Part shown: in pieces, positions 49,771 through 58,540 of the stretch
Numbering within the stretch: position 1 is the first letter of the stretch
Layout: each line of letters begins with the position of its first letter
Source: JAJOKK01 sp965370555
Lineage (GTDB): Bacteria > Bipolaricaulota > Bipolaricaulia > UBA7950 > UBA9294
Assembly: GCA_965370555.1 (NCBI GenBank)
Contig: CBDUVB010000007.1
Location: 6,546-70,545, forward strand
Reading direction: 5' to 3'
DNA length: 64,000 nt
Notes under the pieces: generated by a model
Told to the model about the DNA's origin: nothing
The model's database searches: none
The model's input: the letters and a program-made list of their open reading frames with translations, nothing else
Program-made: the position numbers and the translations under genes

Positions 49771-49954
49771 AAGAACTGTTGCTGTCCTAAAGAACTTCAA
49801 GTTCTTAGAACAGGCAATCTTGAAGGTGCACGCCGAGGTTCTTAGTGGTTATCGGGTACGTACATAAAAGTTTCTTTATCTCCCAGATGATTCAGTCGTC
49901 TTTCCTTAACGATTCAGTGAAAGCAACTCCTCACATCCTAAAGATAGGTCCCTC
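49771..49954. other. Non-coding stretch with a small palindrome
   Basis: GAACTTCAAGTTC near 49792-49804 is a palindrome. Otherwise AT-richer than its surroundings; nothing else is seen. Confidence 0.4.
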
Positions 49955-50285
49955 ACTATTTTGAGTGGGTAACTGAGAGTTAAGCTTGCCTGCGTTCTTG
50001 CTCTAAGGAAACCAGGAATCCAGGAAAAGAGCCAGAATTCTTGAGTTGGAAACAAGAAAGACACGCGTTTCCTCGAGACGCGTCTCCTCTGGCTTCATGG
50101 TGAACCGCCATCTCATCCTCTTTCCTGATCTCCTGGCTTCCTAAGAGATTAAAAGGACCGCGTTTCAAGTGGTCAATCTGAAATCAAGCTTGGCCTACAC
50201 GGACCCCCCCTTGAGCGGTTGGCTACACTGAGGGGATTGAAAGTTAGGAGGCGTTACCCACTCGAAATGACAAAGAGCATAAACA
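49955..50285 (+). repeat. Composite intergenic repeat, copy 5 (variant centre)
   Basis: Starts with TTTTGAGTGGGTAACTGAG and ends with GTTACCCACTCGAAATGAC, the same end blocks as other copies in inverted orientation. The left part (TAAGCTTGCC, CTCTAAGGAAACCAGGAATC) is repeated at 51137-51205. Confidence 0.7.
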
Positions 50286-50348
50286 TACAAGGATTAAGGG
50301 GTAAAGGGTTGCTGTGGGGAAGCTTAACACCATGGGGTTGAAAGGCAC

Positions 50349-50393
50349 CCGCCTCGATGTGCAAGATAACCCCTGCACTGGGAGACGAGGCGG
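50349..50393 (+). promoter_or_regulatory. Hairpin over the ribosome-binding site of the 50394 gene
   Basis: CCGCCTCG (50349-50356) pairs perfectly with CGAGGCGG (50386-50393), which ends on the base before the ATG; inside, GTGCA (50359-50363) pairs with TGCAC (50374-50378). The SD candidates GGGAG and GAGG lie in the 3' arm or its bulge, so the structure should limit translation. Confidence 0.6.
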
Positions 50394-51107
50394 ATGATCG
50401 AAAAAATCTTACTGGTTATCGGAGTAATCGCTCTGGTCGGCTGGTTCCTCCTTGGAACGGGGGAAGACCAGGGCCCAACCTGGGTCGTTCATGCAGATCA
50501 GCCCCTCATCATCGGGGGATACGGAGACAATTACACCTACACCGGAGATGGAGTGCGCCCCCTCAAAGGTTCGCTCGACCTCCGTTTTAACCTCCCACAG
50601 GGCGAAGGAAGGCTCATAGTTTCGCTGGAGACGACCGAAGAGAGCAATTCTTTACAGATCTCCTCGTCCGAGGAGTTGAGCGGAGCGTTCCGACTCGTTT
50701 CGCGCATCGATCGGTCGAACCGCGTAGAGGAAGGGATCCCCATATACGGCGACACGGGAAACGGCGGACCCGAGCTCCCGTGCACGCTCGCCATACTCGC
50801 CGGCTGGAGCAGGTTCAACCTCTACGTGAACGACAAGATTCGTTACTCCAACCTGTCTGGGGAGTGGGCGGCGGCATGGGCACTGCGCCGGGACGATGGG
50901 GCAATCCGCCAGAGCGGGCTCGTGTATAGCCCTCTTTTGCGCAACAAGACAGGATTTTCCGATCCGGAAAAGATTGAGTTCACCCTGATCCTCCACTCCG
51001 AGGTTCCAGACCCGGAGAATGACCCTCCGTACGCTCTCGCACTACATCTCGTCTTCACACAGGTGACGATCGAGAATGAGCCTGCACAGGAGAGAATCAG
51101 CAAATAA
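50394..51107 (+). CDS. Membrane-anchored extracytoplasmic protein of unknown function
   Basis: A 237-residue protein with one N-terminal anchor (IEKILLVIGVIALVGWFLLG) and a beta-rich outer part (GGYGDNYTYTGDGVRPLKGSLDLRFNLP...GWSRFNLYVNDK). The pattern of Gly/Asn turns and aromatic strands suggests a carbohydrate-binding-like or jelly-roll fold; no family is recognised. An RNA hairpin covers its SD. Isolated between repeat copies. Confidence 0.65.
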   Translation: MIEKILLVIGVIALVGWFLLGTGEDQGPTWVVHADQPLIIGGYGDNYTYTGDGVRPLKGSLDLRFNLPQGEGRLIVSLETTEESNSLQISSSEELSGAFRLVSRIDRSNRVEEGIPIYGDTGNGGPELPCTLAILAGWSRFNLYVNDKIRYSNLSGEWAAAWALRRDDGAIRQSGLVYSPLLRNKTGFSDPEKIEFTLILHSEVPDPENDPPYALALHLVFTQVTIENEPAQERISK

Positions 51108-51109
51108 GG

Positions 51110-51238
51110 TTACGAATCGGGGGTCCTGATTGTTCTTGAGCGGGTAACTTGAGAGTCAAGCTTGCTTGCGGTTTTGCTCTAAGGAAACCAGGAATCCAGG
51201 AGAGGAAAAGAGTCTGAAGCCCTGCGCTAGAAATAAGA
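51110..51238 (+). repeat. Composite intergenic repeat, copy 6, cut by the insertion sequence
   Basis: TTCTTGAGCGGGTAACTTGAG, then CAAGCTTGCTTGCGG and CTCTAAGGAAACCAGGAATC match copy 5. The insertion sequence begins at 51239, and the repeat continues on its far side at 52574. Confidence 0.7.
51231..51238. repeat. 8-bp target-site duplication, left
   Basis: AAATAAGA at 51231-51238 is repeated exactly at 52566-52573, on the other side of the insertion sequence. Confidence 0.9.
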
Positions 51239-52565
51239 GGCTCTTCCGGGTTTTGTGTGGGCGATGGGTCTTCATGATCGCTTGAGGGATGCCGGGTAGA
51301 GGTCCAGCCCGCCCAGGTGAAACAGGATTGCCTGACGAAAACGTTCCCTGTTCCGAAACCCACACGCCATCCGCTTGATCCGCTGGATGCGAGAGTTGAT
51401 CCCCTCAGCCAATGCGTTCGTCGCTTGCAACACAACCGCATTCAAGATGCCTTCTAGATGTCGCTCCAGCATTCCCGCCACAGAGATCACCGGCCCAAGA
51501 TCTGTCATCTTTGCCCACTGGAGACACTGCTTCCACGCCTTGCGAGCCCAGGTTCGTGTCTTGTATCCCCAGAGTGACATCGCCATTTCCTTCACTGCCC
51601 AGGCCTCGGCAGTCTTCAACGTTCGCCGTCGAAGCACCTTCAAGTCTGCCCAGCGTTGAGGACTGAGCTTCTCTGCGTTGCGTAACCAGAGATATCGCGT
51701 CCCCTTTAAGGCATCACAACCCTGCTCAGCCAGCGCCTTGTGCTCACGCCGCCGTACTTTGTCCACTGCCTCGCCTAGGTGCTTGGCTACATGGAACTTG
51801 TCAAAGGCAATCTTCTCCTCAGCTCCGGGCACGTATGCTTGCGTCGAGGCAATGTAGGGAGCCCACATGTCCATGCTCACCGATTCAATCTCACCACGCT
51901 GCTCCTTACTTAAATCGCTGTAGAATCCGTCCAGACTTCCTTGTTTGCGATCATCTGCTACATACAGCACGTTGGCGCTCTCTTGGTCCGAAACCACTGT
52001 TACGTATTCGTGTCCCTTTTGAAACGACGTCTCATCCACACCGATCCGCTTGGGAGAAACTGCTCCCCGACGCTCAAGGCCACGATGCACGGCTCGCTCC
52101 TGGATCCCAGCAGCTTCATCCCAGCTAATCCCCAACAATCGGCGCACGGCCGCCAGACTCGCTTCCTTCATCCAGTCGATCGCTAGCGCTTCAAACAGCG
52201 CAGTGAAGCGAGCACCACGCTCTGACCAGGGCACATCAATCTGGTGTACACCATGCTCTTCGCACTCTACTCGCGGTACGTCGGCCACCAATACCGTGCG
52301 ATACTGACACGTGTCCAGATGACGCCAGCGACGTCGCCGCGTGTCGTAACCAGGACTAGCTTTGCCACAGAGAGGACAAGTCAGCGTGTAATCAGGAGCA
52401 AGTTCCAGATGCACAATCACTTCACCCTCCTGAAGATGTAACTCCACCTCTCCAACAATCCACGGATACCTAATCCCAAGAATCTGAGCATACAACTCTT
52501 TGTCTCGCATGCCTCAAAGAATATCACCTCAGCCTTCCCCCGCCCACACTAAACCCGGAAGCGCC
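51239..52565 (-). mobile_element. ISL3-family insertion sequence, complete
   Basis: 1327 bp with 25-bp terminal inverted repeats: left 51239-51263 and right 52541-52565 differ at only two positions. An 8-bp target duplication (AAATAAGA) flanks it. One transposase gene fills it. The perfect duplication and good ends indicate recent insertion. It landed in a composite intergenic repeat. Confidence 0.93.
51272..52510 (-). CDS. ISL3-family transposase
   Basis: A 412-residue DDE transposase. The N-terminal zinc finger has CPLC and further His/Cys (TCQYRTVLVADVPRVECEEHG); the helix-turn-helix follows (SLAAVRRLLGISWDEAAGIQERA). The catalytic acidic residues lie in RIGVDETSFQKGHEYVTVV, ESVSMDMWAPYI and ATNALAEGINSRIQRIKR. 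Length is normal and no stop interrupts it, so it is probably active. Confidence 0.94.
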   Translation of the reverse strand: MRDKELYAQILGIRYPWIVGEVELHLQEGEVIVHLELAPDYTLTCPLCGKASPGYDTRRRRWRHLDTCQYRTVLVADVPRVECEEHGVHQIDVPWSERGARFTALFEALAIDWMKEASLAAVRRLLGISWDEAAGIQERAVHRGLERRGAVSPKRIGVDETSFQKGHEYVTVVSDQESANVLYVADDRKQGSLDGFYSDLSKEQRGEIESVSMDMWAPYIASTQAYVPGAEEKIAFDKFHVAKHLGEAVDKVRRREHKALAEQGCDALKGTRYLWLRNAEKLSPQRWADLKVLRRRTLKTAEAWAVKEMAMSLWGYKTRTWARKAWKQCLQWAKMTDLGPVISVAGMLERHLEGILNAVVLQATNALAEGINSRIQRIKRMACGFRNRERFRQAILFHLGGLDLYPASLKRS

Positions 52566-52573
52566 AAATAAGA
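52566..52573. repeat. 8-bp target-site duplication, right
   Basis: AAATAAGA, identical to 51231-51238. Confidence 0.9.
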
Positions 52574-52990
52574 AAAGGGTTCCTTGTCGTTTCGAGTGGG
52601 TAGTGGCTTCTAATTTCGGTTTGCACGGGACGGATGCCGGTTGCGAAGCAAGACCGGAGGTCGAAGAGAATTCACCACGAAGAGCACGAAGGACACGAAG
52701 AATGGAATTCGGTTCAAGTGCACATCTGCAATCGGTCGAGTGCAAAAGCGGAAAAAGATAGTCGTGAGTCTAAATGAAGCCCATAGTCCAAAGCTCAACG
52801 TGGCAGACAAGCTGCTCACGCTACAAAAGAACAGGCTTTTGGGTAGCGTCGGGAGCTTGCCTCCGACGTTGCGCTTGTCTTCTGAACCCTTCGTGCTCTT
52901 CGTGTCCTTCGTGGTGAAACAATTCTATACCTCTGCGAGAGTTTTGGCGCTTCATCTTTCTCTTTAGTTACTCACTAGAAACGACAAAGA
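52574..52990 (+). repeat. Composite intergenic repeat, copy 7, with inverted CACGAAG blocks
   Basis: End blocks GTCGTTTCGAGTGGGTAG (52588) and GTTACTCACTAGAAACGAC (52967) face each other. Inside, TTCACCACGAAGAGCACG (52670) is repeated in reverse near 52890-52918 (CGTGTCCTTCGTGGTGAA), and a GC-rich hairpin lies at 52843-52872. No gene. Confidence 0.75.
52843..52872. repeat. GTCGGGAG-CTTGC-CTCCGAC hairpin element
   Basis: Same family as the element at 44403-44431, in the opposite orientation, with flanks GTAGC and GTTGC. One extra G bulges from the left arm. Confidence 0.7.
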
Positions 52991-53002
52991 GCAGAAACAT
53001 TC

Positions 53003-53806
53003 CTAATCAGGGGAGTCTTCGTCCGTTTTGCCTGCTTTCTCGAGGGCGGAATCGATCTCGTTTTGCGCTTGTTGCTCGACCTTATCCGGCAGCGGAGCCT
53101 TTGCTCGCCTGCCGATGATCGATCTGAGCCCATGGGTGACCTCGAAGTAGTCCGCCGCCTCTTTGGTCCTTGCTGCCGCTCCGCAGAGGAGGATCTGGTC
53201 CCAGGGGAATAGACGTTCCGCTCCGGTTGGGATGATAAGCTGCCCGTCTCTTTCCCGGAAGATCCCCGCGATCAGCCAGTCGCGTGGGAATCGGCGCTCA
53301 CTCGTGATCTCACGAATCGTCTTTCCGGCCGCGCGGGAGTCTTTAGAGATCGTCACCTGGAGGATGATTCCTTGTCCTGCTCCAAACGTCGCCACCTCGT
53401 GGACCTGTGGCCGCTCGATCTCCAGGAGAAGCTGATCGAGGAAGAGACCGGTGATGTCGATGATGCTCGTCACCCCTGCCTGTTCGTACGCCTCGCGGTA
53501 CTTGGGGTTCGCCATGCGAGCGATGATCCGTCCGACCCCAGCGCTCTTCGCCAACAGGGAGAAGGCCAGGTTATCCGCGCTCTGTCGCATCAACGCGACC
53601 GCGACCTCGGCCTTCCCGATCTCGGACTCCTCCAGGGTGGTGATGTCGGTGGCATTCCCGCAGATAACGGCGACCCCCAGCTTCGAACTGATCAGCTCGC
53701 AGACCTCGCGATTGAGGTCGATCGCCGTCACATCATGATGATCCGCCGCCAGCCTGGCGATTAACCGTCGTCCCGCTAACCCGGCTCCCGCTACTATAAC
53801 ACGCAT
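53003..53806 (-). CDS. trkA: Trk potassium uptake regulatory subunit TrkA
   Basis: A 267-residue protein with an N-terminal RCK/KTN NAD-binding domain (VIVAGAGLAGRRLIARLAADHHDVTAID, GNATD, ALMRQSADNLAFSLLAK) and one C-terminal RCK_C domain (ILQVTISKDSRAAGKTIREI). It ends with a charged tail. ATG 53806 (SD AGGAGGAGC) follows the trkH stop by 8 nt. It gates the TrkH channel. Confidence 0.93.
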   Translation of the reverse strand: MRVIVAGAGLAGRRLIARLAADHHDVTAIDLNREVCELISSKLGVAVICGNATDITTLEESEIGKAEVAVALMRQSADNLAFSLLAKSAGVGRIIARMANPKYREAYEQAGVTSIIDITGLFLDQLLLEIERPQVHEVATFGAGQGIILQVTISKDSRAAGKTIREITSERRFPRDWLIAGIFRERDGQLIIPTGAERLFPWDQILLCGAAARTKEAADYFEVTHGLRSIIGRRAKAPLPDKVEQQAQNEIDSALEKAGKTDEDSPD

Positions 53807-53814
53807 CGCTCCTC

Positions 53815-55266
53815 CTACCTCCACACCCGTCTAGAAAAGATCAGTAAGAGCGGGAGGATCTCCAGACGCCCTCCCACCATCATTATTATATAGAAGACTT
53901 TGACCGCCGGGCTAATGGCGATGAACGCCCTTGGGCTGATGTAGGTCGGCCCGACGTTCCCCAGCGCCGAGGCGATCCCCGATAGAGACTCCAGGGGGGA
54001 GAACCCGGTGAGGAGCCCCGTGAGCAGGCTCCCCAGGGCGAGCAACCCAGCCCAGGCAAAGAAGATCGCTGTTGTGCGCTGGACCTCTTCCGGGCGGATC
54101 AACTCTCCATCAACGACGAACGGGACGACCTCCCGCGATGGGCGGGAGACGAGTCTCAGCTGGTGCCAGACGAGCTTACCCATCACCCCGATTCGCAACA
54201 CCTTCACCCCGCCGGCAGTCGACCCGACGCAACCTCCGATGACCATGAGGATGAGGAAAACCTGTTTAGCGAGCGGGCTGAAGAAGGGATCAGCGATGCC
54301 GCGCGTCGCAAATCCCGTCGTCGTTGCAATGGAGACCACCTGAAACAGTGACGTTCGGATGCGATCGTGAAAGCCTCCTGTCGTGTGGAGGAAGACGAGC
54401 ATGGTAGCCCCTACGAGGAGGAGGATCCACAGCCGCAGCTCCATGTTCTTCCGCAAGCCTTGCCACCGCCGCCTCATAAGGTTCCAATGAACGAGAAAGC
54501 TCGTCCCTCCCAAAAACATGAACAGGATAATCGTGTACTCGATCGCCACGTAGTGCCGGAACCCCTCCTGTTCGAAGAATCCGATGCTAAGGTCGTGCGT
54601 GGAGAAGCCGCCGGTGGAGACCGTCGCCAGTGCGTGCACGACCGCGTCGAATGGGTCCAGCCCCTCTCCCCACAGGATGAGGGCACATGCCGCGGTAAGG
54701 GCACCGTAGATCGTCCATAGGATGCGAAGCGAGCTGAATAGCCCCGGAGAGAACCGCTTGGCTGCCGCCTTGTGCGACTCCGCCTGGAGAAGATTGTGGG
54801 GCAGGCCGCTGCGTACCGCCACGAGGAGGAAGAGGGTGAAGATCCCCAATCCCCCGATCCATTGGGTTAGGGCACGCCAGAAGAGGATGCTGTGAGGGAG
54901 GCCGTCCAAACCCACGAATAGGGTCATCCCGGTCGTAGTGAACCCGCATACCGTCTCGAAGAGAGCGTCGAGGTAGGTGATCTTGAGCGCCATCCAGTAG
55001 GGGACCGCGCCGATCAGGGAAAGGGTGAACCAACCCAAGGTCCCGGTCGCCATGGCGATCCCCCCGGTGAGGGGCTGCGGCTTGAAGACCATGGTCATGA
55101 TCCCCCCGAGGAAGGCACTTACCGCGGCAGGGACAGCGTAAATCATGAACGGGAAGGTAACGGTTTCGAGGAAGATCGCACTGATGATGAGGGGAGCCGC
55201 CTGCAGGAAAGAAAAGGCGATTAGCACGATACCCAGGTAGTGAAAAACTGTGGCGAACTTCCCCAT
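53815..55266 (-). CDS. trkH: Trk potassium transporter membrane subunit TrkH
   Basis: A 483-residue K+ channel-like transporter with four selectivity-filter repeats: CGFTTTGMT, VSTGGFST, ATTTGFATRG and GNVGPTY. TQWIGGLGIFTLFL and GGCVGSTAGGVKVLR are typical. About ten membrane helices. SD GGGAGGG precedes the ATG. It is followed by trkA in the same operon. Confidence 0.95.
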   Translation of the reverse strand: MGKFATVFHYLGIVLIAFSFLQAAPLIISAIFLETVTFPFMIYAVPAAVSAFLGGIMTMVFKPQPLTGGIAMATGTLGWFTLSLIGAVPYWMALKITYLDALFETVCGFTTTGMTLFVGLDGLPHSILFWRALTQWIGGLGIFTLFLLVAVRSGLPHNLLQAESHKAAAKRFSPGLFSSLRILWTIYGALTAACALILWGEGLDPFDAVVHALATVSTGGFSTHDLSIGFFEQEGFRHYVAIEYTIILFMFLGGTSFLVHWNLMRRRWQGLRKNMELRLWILLLVGATMLVFLHTTGGFHDRIRTSLFQVVSIATTTGFATRGIADPFFSPLAKQVFLILMVIGGCVGSTAGGVKVLRIGVMGKLVWHQLRLVSRPSREVVPFVVDGELIRPEEVQRTTAIFFAWAGLLALGSLLTGLLTGFSPLESLSGIASALGNVGPTYISPRAFIAISPAVKVFYIIMMVGGRLEILPLLLIFSRRVWR

Positions 55267-55425
55267 TCCACCCTCCCCAGCGAACCTTATCTTACCGACT
55301 TACCCCCCGACTACAAAAGCGTACGCGAGAAGCGAAGACACGGAGCACAGAGAGAGTGGAACAGGATTGAGCGAGTGAGTGATTGAGTGAACCTCCTAAT
55401 CTTTCGATCTCTCAATTCCTTGGCG
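55267..55425. repeat. GATTGAGTGATT-type repeat in the gap before trkH
   Basis: CAGGATTGAGCGAGTGAG and GTGATTGAGTGAACC, followed by CGATCTCTCAATTCC. The whole gap 55267-55752 has no real gene. Confidence 0.55.
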
Positions 55426-55530
55426 TCCTCTGTAGCGGCGGGGTTTATCCCCGCCGTCGTGATCCCATTTTCACTGGCGCAGGCAAGCTACGCCACTACG
55501 GAAAAACTCGTCGTCCGAGCGCTCGCTTCT
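55426..55530 (+). repeat. GC-rich double-hairpin repeat, copy 1
   Basis: Hairpin one: GGCGGGG (55437-55443), TTTAT, CCCCGCC. Hairpin two: GGCGCAG-GCAAG-CTACGCC near 55477-55495. The tail reads CGTCCGAGCGCTCGCTTC. The same order is found on the other strand at 61684-61850. Confidence 0.85.
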
Positions 55531-55671
55531 CCATGCGGGTTGCGGAGCAAGGCCGGAAAGAAGCTTCTCAACTCCTCAGCGTCCCCACGTCTCTCCCCCC
55601 CCGTGTCTCCGCGTCCCCGCGTCTCCCCCTCTTTAGTTTTCCCCGCATTCCCCGTTCCGCGTCCCCGAGCG

Positions 55672-55765
55672 CCTGGTGTCAGACCTTGTTTCTTGCATGG
55701 CTCAATCCTCCCCAGAAGAGGAATCATGCCAGCCTCCACGCAAGAAACAACGTCAGACCCCATGC
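55672..55765. repeat. Long inverted repeat with GTCAGACC ends
   Basis: TGTCAGACCTTGTTTCTTGC (55678) and GCAAGAAACAACGTCAGACC (55741) form imperfect arms around a 43-nt centre. The 3' arm runs up to the end of the reductase gene. REP-type elements handled by REP-associated transposases often show such GTCAGACC motifs. Confidence 0.65.
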
Positions 55766-56406
55766 TCGCCGCCTTCCCCGTTCCGCGTTCCGCGTTCCGC
55801 CGTCCCCTTCCCCCTCACGGCCTTTACGCCCAGGTTGAAGGCCGCTTGCAGAGCTTCCGGGTGCGTGTCGATACCCCCCTTAGCCTCGATCCCGCGCAGG
55901 AGAAGCTCTCCCCAATAATCGGTCTCGTACACATCGAAGAAGTACTTGACCGTTCGGATCGCCCCCTTGAATTCCTCGTGCGCGGACCCAGCAACGCAGA
56001 GGAAGACCCCACGGCGTCGCGCGCGACCGGTCGCTGTAGCAGGAAGAGGAGCATGAAGAAGAAACTTCCGCACCCACTGGCATTGGGAGCGATCGACGAG
56101 CGACTTCACCTGGGCGGGAAGGTTCGCGAAGAAGAGCGGGGCAGCAAGCACGATCACATCAGAGGCAACGAGCTTCTCATCAACCGTTTGGAAATCGTCC
56201 TTCACCACGCAAAGACCGGTCTCTCGACAACCATCGCAAGCAACGCAACCCGCAATGGTCAACCGAGAGGTTCTCACCTTCTCCACCGTGCCCCCAGCCT
56301 GCCCTGCACCTGCCAGGAATGAATCCAGGAGTCGCTCCGTGTTCCCAGCCAAACGCGGACTGCCAGCAAGACCAAGGACTCCTATCGACCTCTTCCCATC
56401 ACTCAC
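55753..56406 (-). CDS. Flavodoxin-fold NAD(P)H-dependent FMN reductase-like protein
   Basis: A 217-residue protein. The FMN phosphate loop is LAGSPRLAGNTERLLDSFL; CVACDGCRETGLCVVKDDF carries a cysteine cluster of the kind seen in iron-sulfur flavoproteins (CxxCxxC), and VLAAPLFFANLPAQVKSLVDR is typical. GTG 56406 overlaps the peptidase stop (GTGA). The last 20 or so residues (GKGTAERGTRNGEGGEHG) are encoded by repeat-like DNA and are probably a late addition. Partner and substrate unknown. Confidence 0.88.
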   Translation of the reverse strand: MSDGKRSIGVLGLAGSPRLAGNTERLLDSFLAGAGQAGGTVEKVRTSRLTIAGCVACDGCRETGLCVVKDDFQTVDEKLVASDVIVLAAPLFFANLPAQVKSLVDRSQCQWVRKFLLHAPLPATATGRARRRGVFLCVAGSAHEEFKGAIRTVKYFFDVYETDYWGELLLRGIEAKGGIDTHPEALQAAFNLGVKAVRGKGTAERGTRNGEGGEHGV

Positions 56407-58460
56407 TTGAGGTAGCAATTGAACCAGCGGGCAATCTGCTCCAACCGCGCGATACGCCGATCGGTGCGCCCACCTCGCGAGAGGCCGTGCGGCTCCGAGG
56501 GGAAGCGGATCATCTCCGTGTCGATGCCAAGCTTCTTCAAGGCGACGAAGACCTGCTCGCCCTGTTCGATCGCGCAGCGGAGATCCTGCTCGCTGTGGAT
56601 CACCAGGGTTGGAGTCCTCGCGTTGCCGATATACTTCATCGGCGATTGCCGCCAGTAGTTATCGAGGTCCTCCCACGGGGGGATATCTCCAAACTCCTCC
56701 TGGAACGCCCAGTTGAAGTCACTCGAACCGTACATGCTGACGAGGTTGCTCACGCTCCTCTGCGTCACCGTGGCAGCGAAACGGTCGGTGTGGCCGATGA
56801 TCCAGTTGGTCATGTAGCCTCCGTAACTCCCTCCGGTGACCCCCATGCGGGCCTTATCGATGTACGGCCTACACGCCACGGTGTCGACCCACGCCATCAG
56901 ATCCTCATAGTCGACCGTTCCCCAGTTATTCCAGATCGATTTGGAGTGAGCCTTGCCATACCCCTGCCCGCCACGGGGATTACAGAAATAGACGACGTAG
57001 CCCTGCGCGGCCAAATAGTAGAACTCGTGCATGAAGAAGTTACCATACTGCACCCTTGGGCCGCCATGAATCTCCAGGATTGAGGGGTACTTATTAGTCG
57101 GATCGAATCCCGGCGGAGCGAGCTCCGGCGAAGCGAGCTTCGGCGGCGTGATGATCCAGCCCTGCAAGTCGTTTCCCTCAGCCCCTTTGAACCATACCTC
57201 CTCGATCTCTCCAAGGTCGATATCGGCGAGGAGTTCCTCATTGGCGTTCGTCAGCGCACGACAGTCGCCGCTTCCCATCTCACGTAGGAAGACCTGCCCA
57301 GGGTCGCGTATATCCGCGTGGAAGTAGAGAAGCCTCTCCTGCGCGCGGTCGAAGCCGAAGATTCCCACTACGCCTTTGCCAGCAATGACATCCTCTAATT
57401 CCCCCTCGGTAGAGATCGCCTTCAAGACAGTGTTCCCGTGGTGGGCAACCTGAAAATAGATCCTTCTACCGTCCTGCGACCATGTCGGTGCGACCTGCGG
57501 AAGGCTACCCATATCGTTTATCGTCCACGGCGAAACGTTGAAGTCGAACTCCGCGGTGAGGGAACACGCCTCGCCCGTTTTGTTCGTCGGAACAATCCAC
57601 AATCGCGTCTGCTTCCATCCCTGTCCCTTCCCTTCATGTCCGTAGTAGGCGAGCCACTCTCCGTCCGGGGAGAAGCTGGGCTTCGCCTTCGGCCCGACCG
57701 GTGTTCCCAACCGCTCTATTTCTCCACCTTCCGCGGAGACAAGGTAGAGGTCGATCGTATCGGGATCGAGGTCCGGATCCTCGCTGCGATTGGAACAGAA
57801 AGCAATCTTCGCCCCGTCGGGAGACCAAACAGGGTCCCTCTCATCGTAGATATCCCCTTTCGTGATCTGTCGCGTCTCTCCGCTTGCAACATCGACGACC
57901 CACAGGTGCCACCGTTCCTTGGGAAGGTAGCCGGTCCCGTCCTCCTTGAAGAAAACGCGGGTGACATGGCGATAGACGATCCCCAGTTCTTTCTTCTTCT
58001 CGTCTTTCTCACGCTCGATCTCCTCGGTGTCCTTGGCGCGGAACTGAAGCAGAAGGCAAGTCCCGTCGGGCGACCACTCAAAGGATTCGATAGTTCCCTT
58101 GAGATCGGTCAACCGCCGCGCTTCTCCGCCGTCGATTGGTATCAGGTAGATTTGAGGCTGCTTCTCGTCGTCCCGATTGGAGAGGAAGGCGATCTCCTTC
58201 CCATCGGGAGAGAAGCGGGGGCGCGTGTCCGATTGGTCCCCGGTGGTAAACGGACGCTCCTTCCCCTTAAGGGCCGGCGCCCCATTGGTTGGCCCCCCAC
58301 GGGTTGGCACGACCCACAGGTTGGCGTGTTTCTTCTCCGTCTCGCGATCGACCCAATGGAGTGAGTAGATAGCAATCGTCCCGTCCGGGGAGATCTGCGG
58401 TTCGGTGATTAGTTTAAACCGATAAAGATCCTGCGCTTCGATCGAACGTTTCTCGCCCAT
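56403..58460 (-). CDS. S9-family prolyl oligopeptidase/acylaminoacyl-peptidase
   Basis: A 685-residue cytoplasmic serine peptidase. Residues about 15-420 form a beta-propeller with repeated SPDG turns (PQISPDGT, RFSPDGKEIAF, EWSPDGTCL, VWSPDGAKIAF). The alpha/beta-hydrolase domain has S545 in GGSYGGY, D626 in SEQDLRC and H658 in EPHGLSRGG. PSILEIHGGPRVQYG precedes it. It trims short peptides. The stop overlaps the start of the reductase gene. Confidence 0.95.
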   Translation of the reverse strand: MGEKRSIEAQDLYRFKLITEPQISPDGTIAIYSLHWVDRETEKKHANLWVVPTRGGPTNGAPALKGKERPFTTGDQSDTRPRFSPDGKEIAFLSNRDDEKQPQIYLIPIDGGEARRLTDLKGTIESFEWSPDGTCLLLQFRAKDTEEIEREKDEKKKELGIVYRHVTRVFFKEDGTGYLPKERWHLWVVDVASGETRQITKGDIYDERDPVWSPDGAKIAFCSNRSEDPDLDPDTIDLYLVSAEGGEIERLGTPVGPKAKPSFSPDGEWLAYYGHEGKGQGWKQTRLWIVPTNKTGEACSLTAEFDFNVSPWTINDMGSLPQVAPTWSQDGRRIYFQVAHHGNTVLKAISTEGELEDVIAGKGVVGIFGFDRAQERLLYFHADIRDPGQVFLREMGSGDCRALTNANEELLADIDLGEIEEVWFKGAEGNDLQGWIITPPKLASPELAPPGFDPTNKYPSILEIHGGPRVQYGNFFMHEFYYLAAQGYVVYFCNPRGGQGYGKAHSKSIWNNWGTVDYEDLMAWVDTVACRPYIDKARMGVTGGSYGGYMTNWIIGHTDRFAATVTQRSVSNLVSMYGSSDFNWAFQEEFGDIPPWEDLDNYWRQSPMKYIGNARTPTLVIHSEQDLRCAIEQGEQVFVALKKLGIDTEMIRFPSEPHGLSRGGRTDRRIARLEQIARWFNCYLK

Positions 58461-58540
58461 ATTCCCTCCGTTTTGCGACTCTGGCTATAACGAAAATCAC
58501 ATTGGTAATCCGTTCAACTCCACCAGATCTTTATATTATA

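Noticed and set aside
55387..56322. 311-residue plus-strand frame before the S9 peptidase gene
   Set aside because: Runs through the GC-rich repeats and antisense to the reductase; the translation is repeat nonsense (PRLSPPVSPRPRV...).
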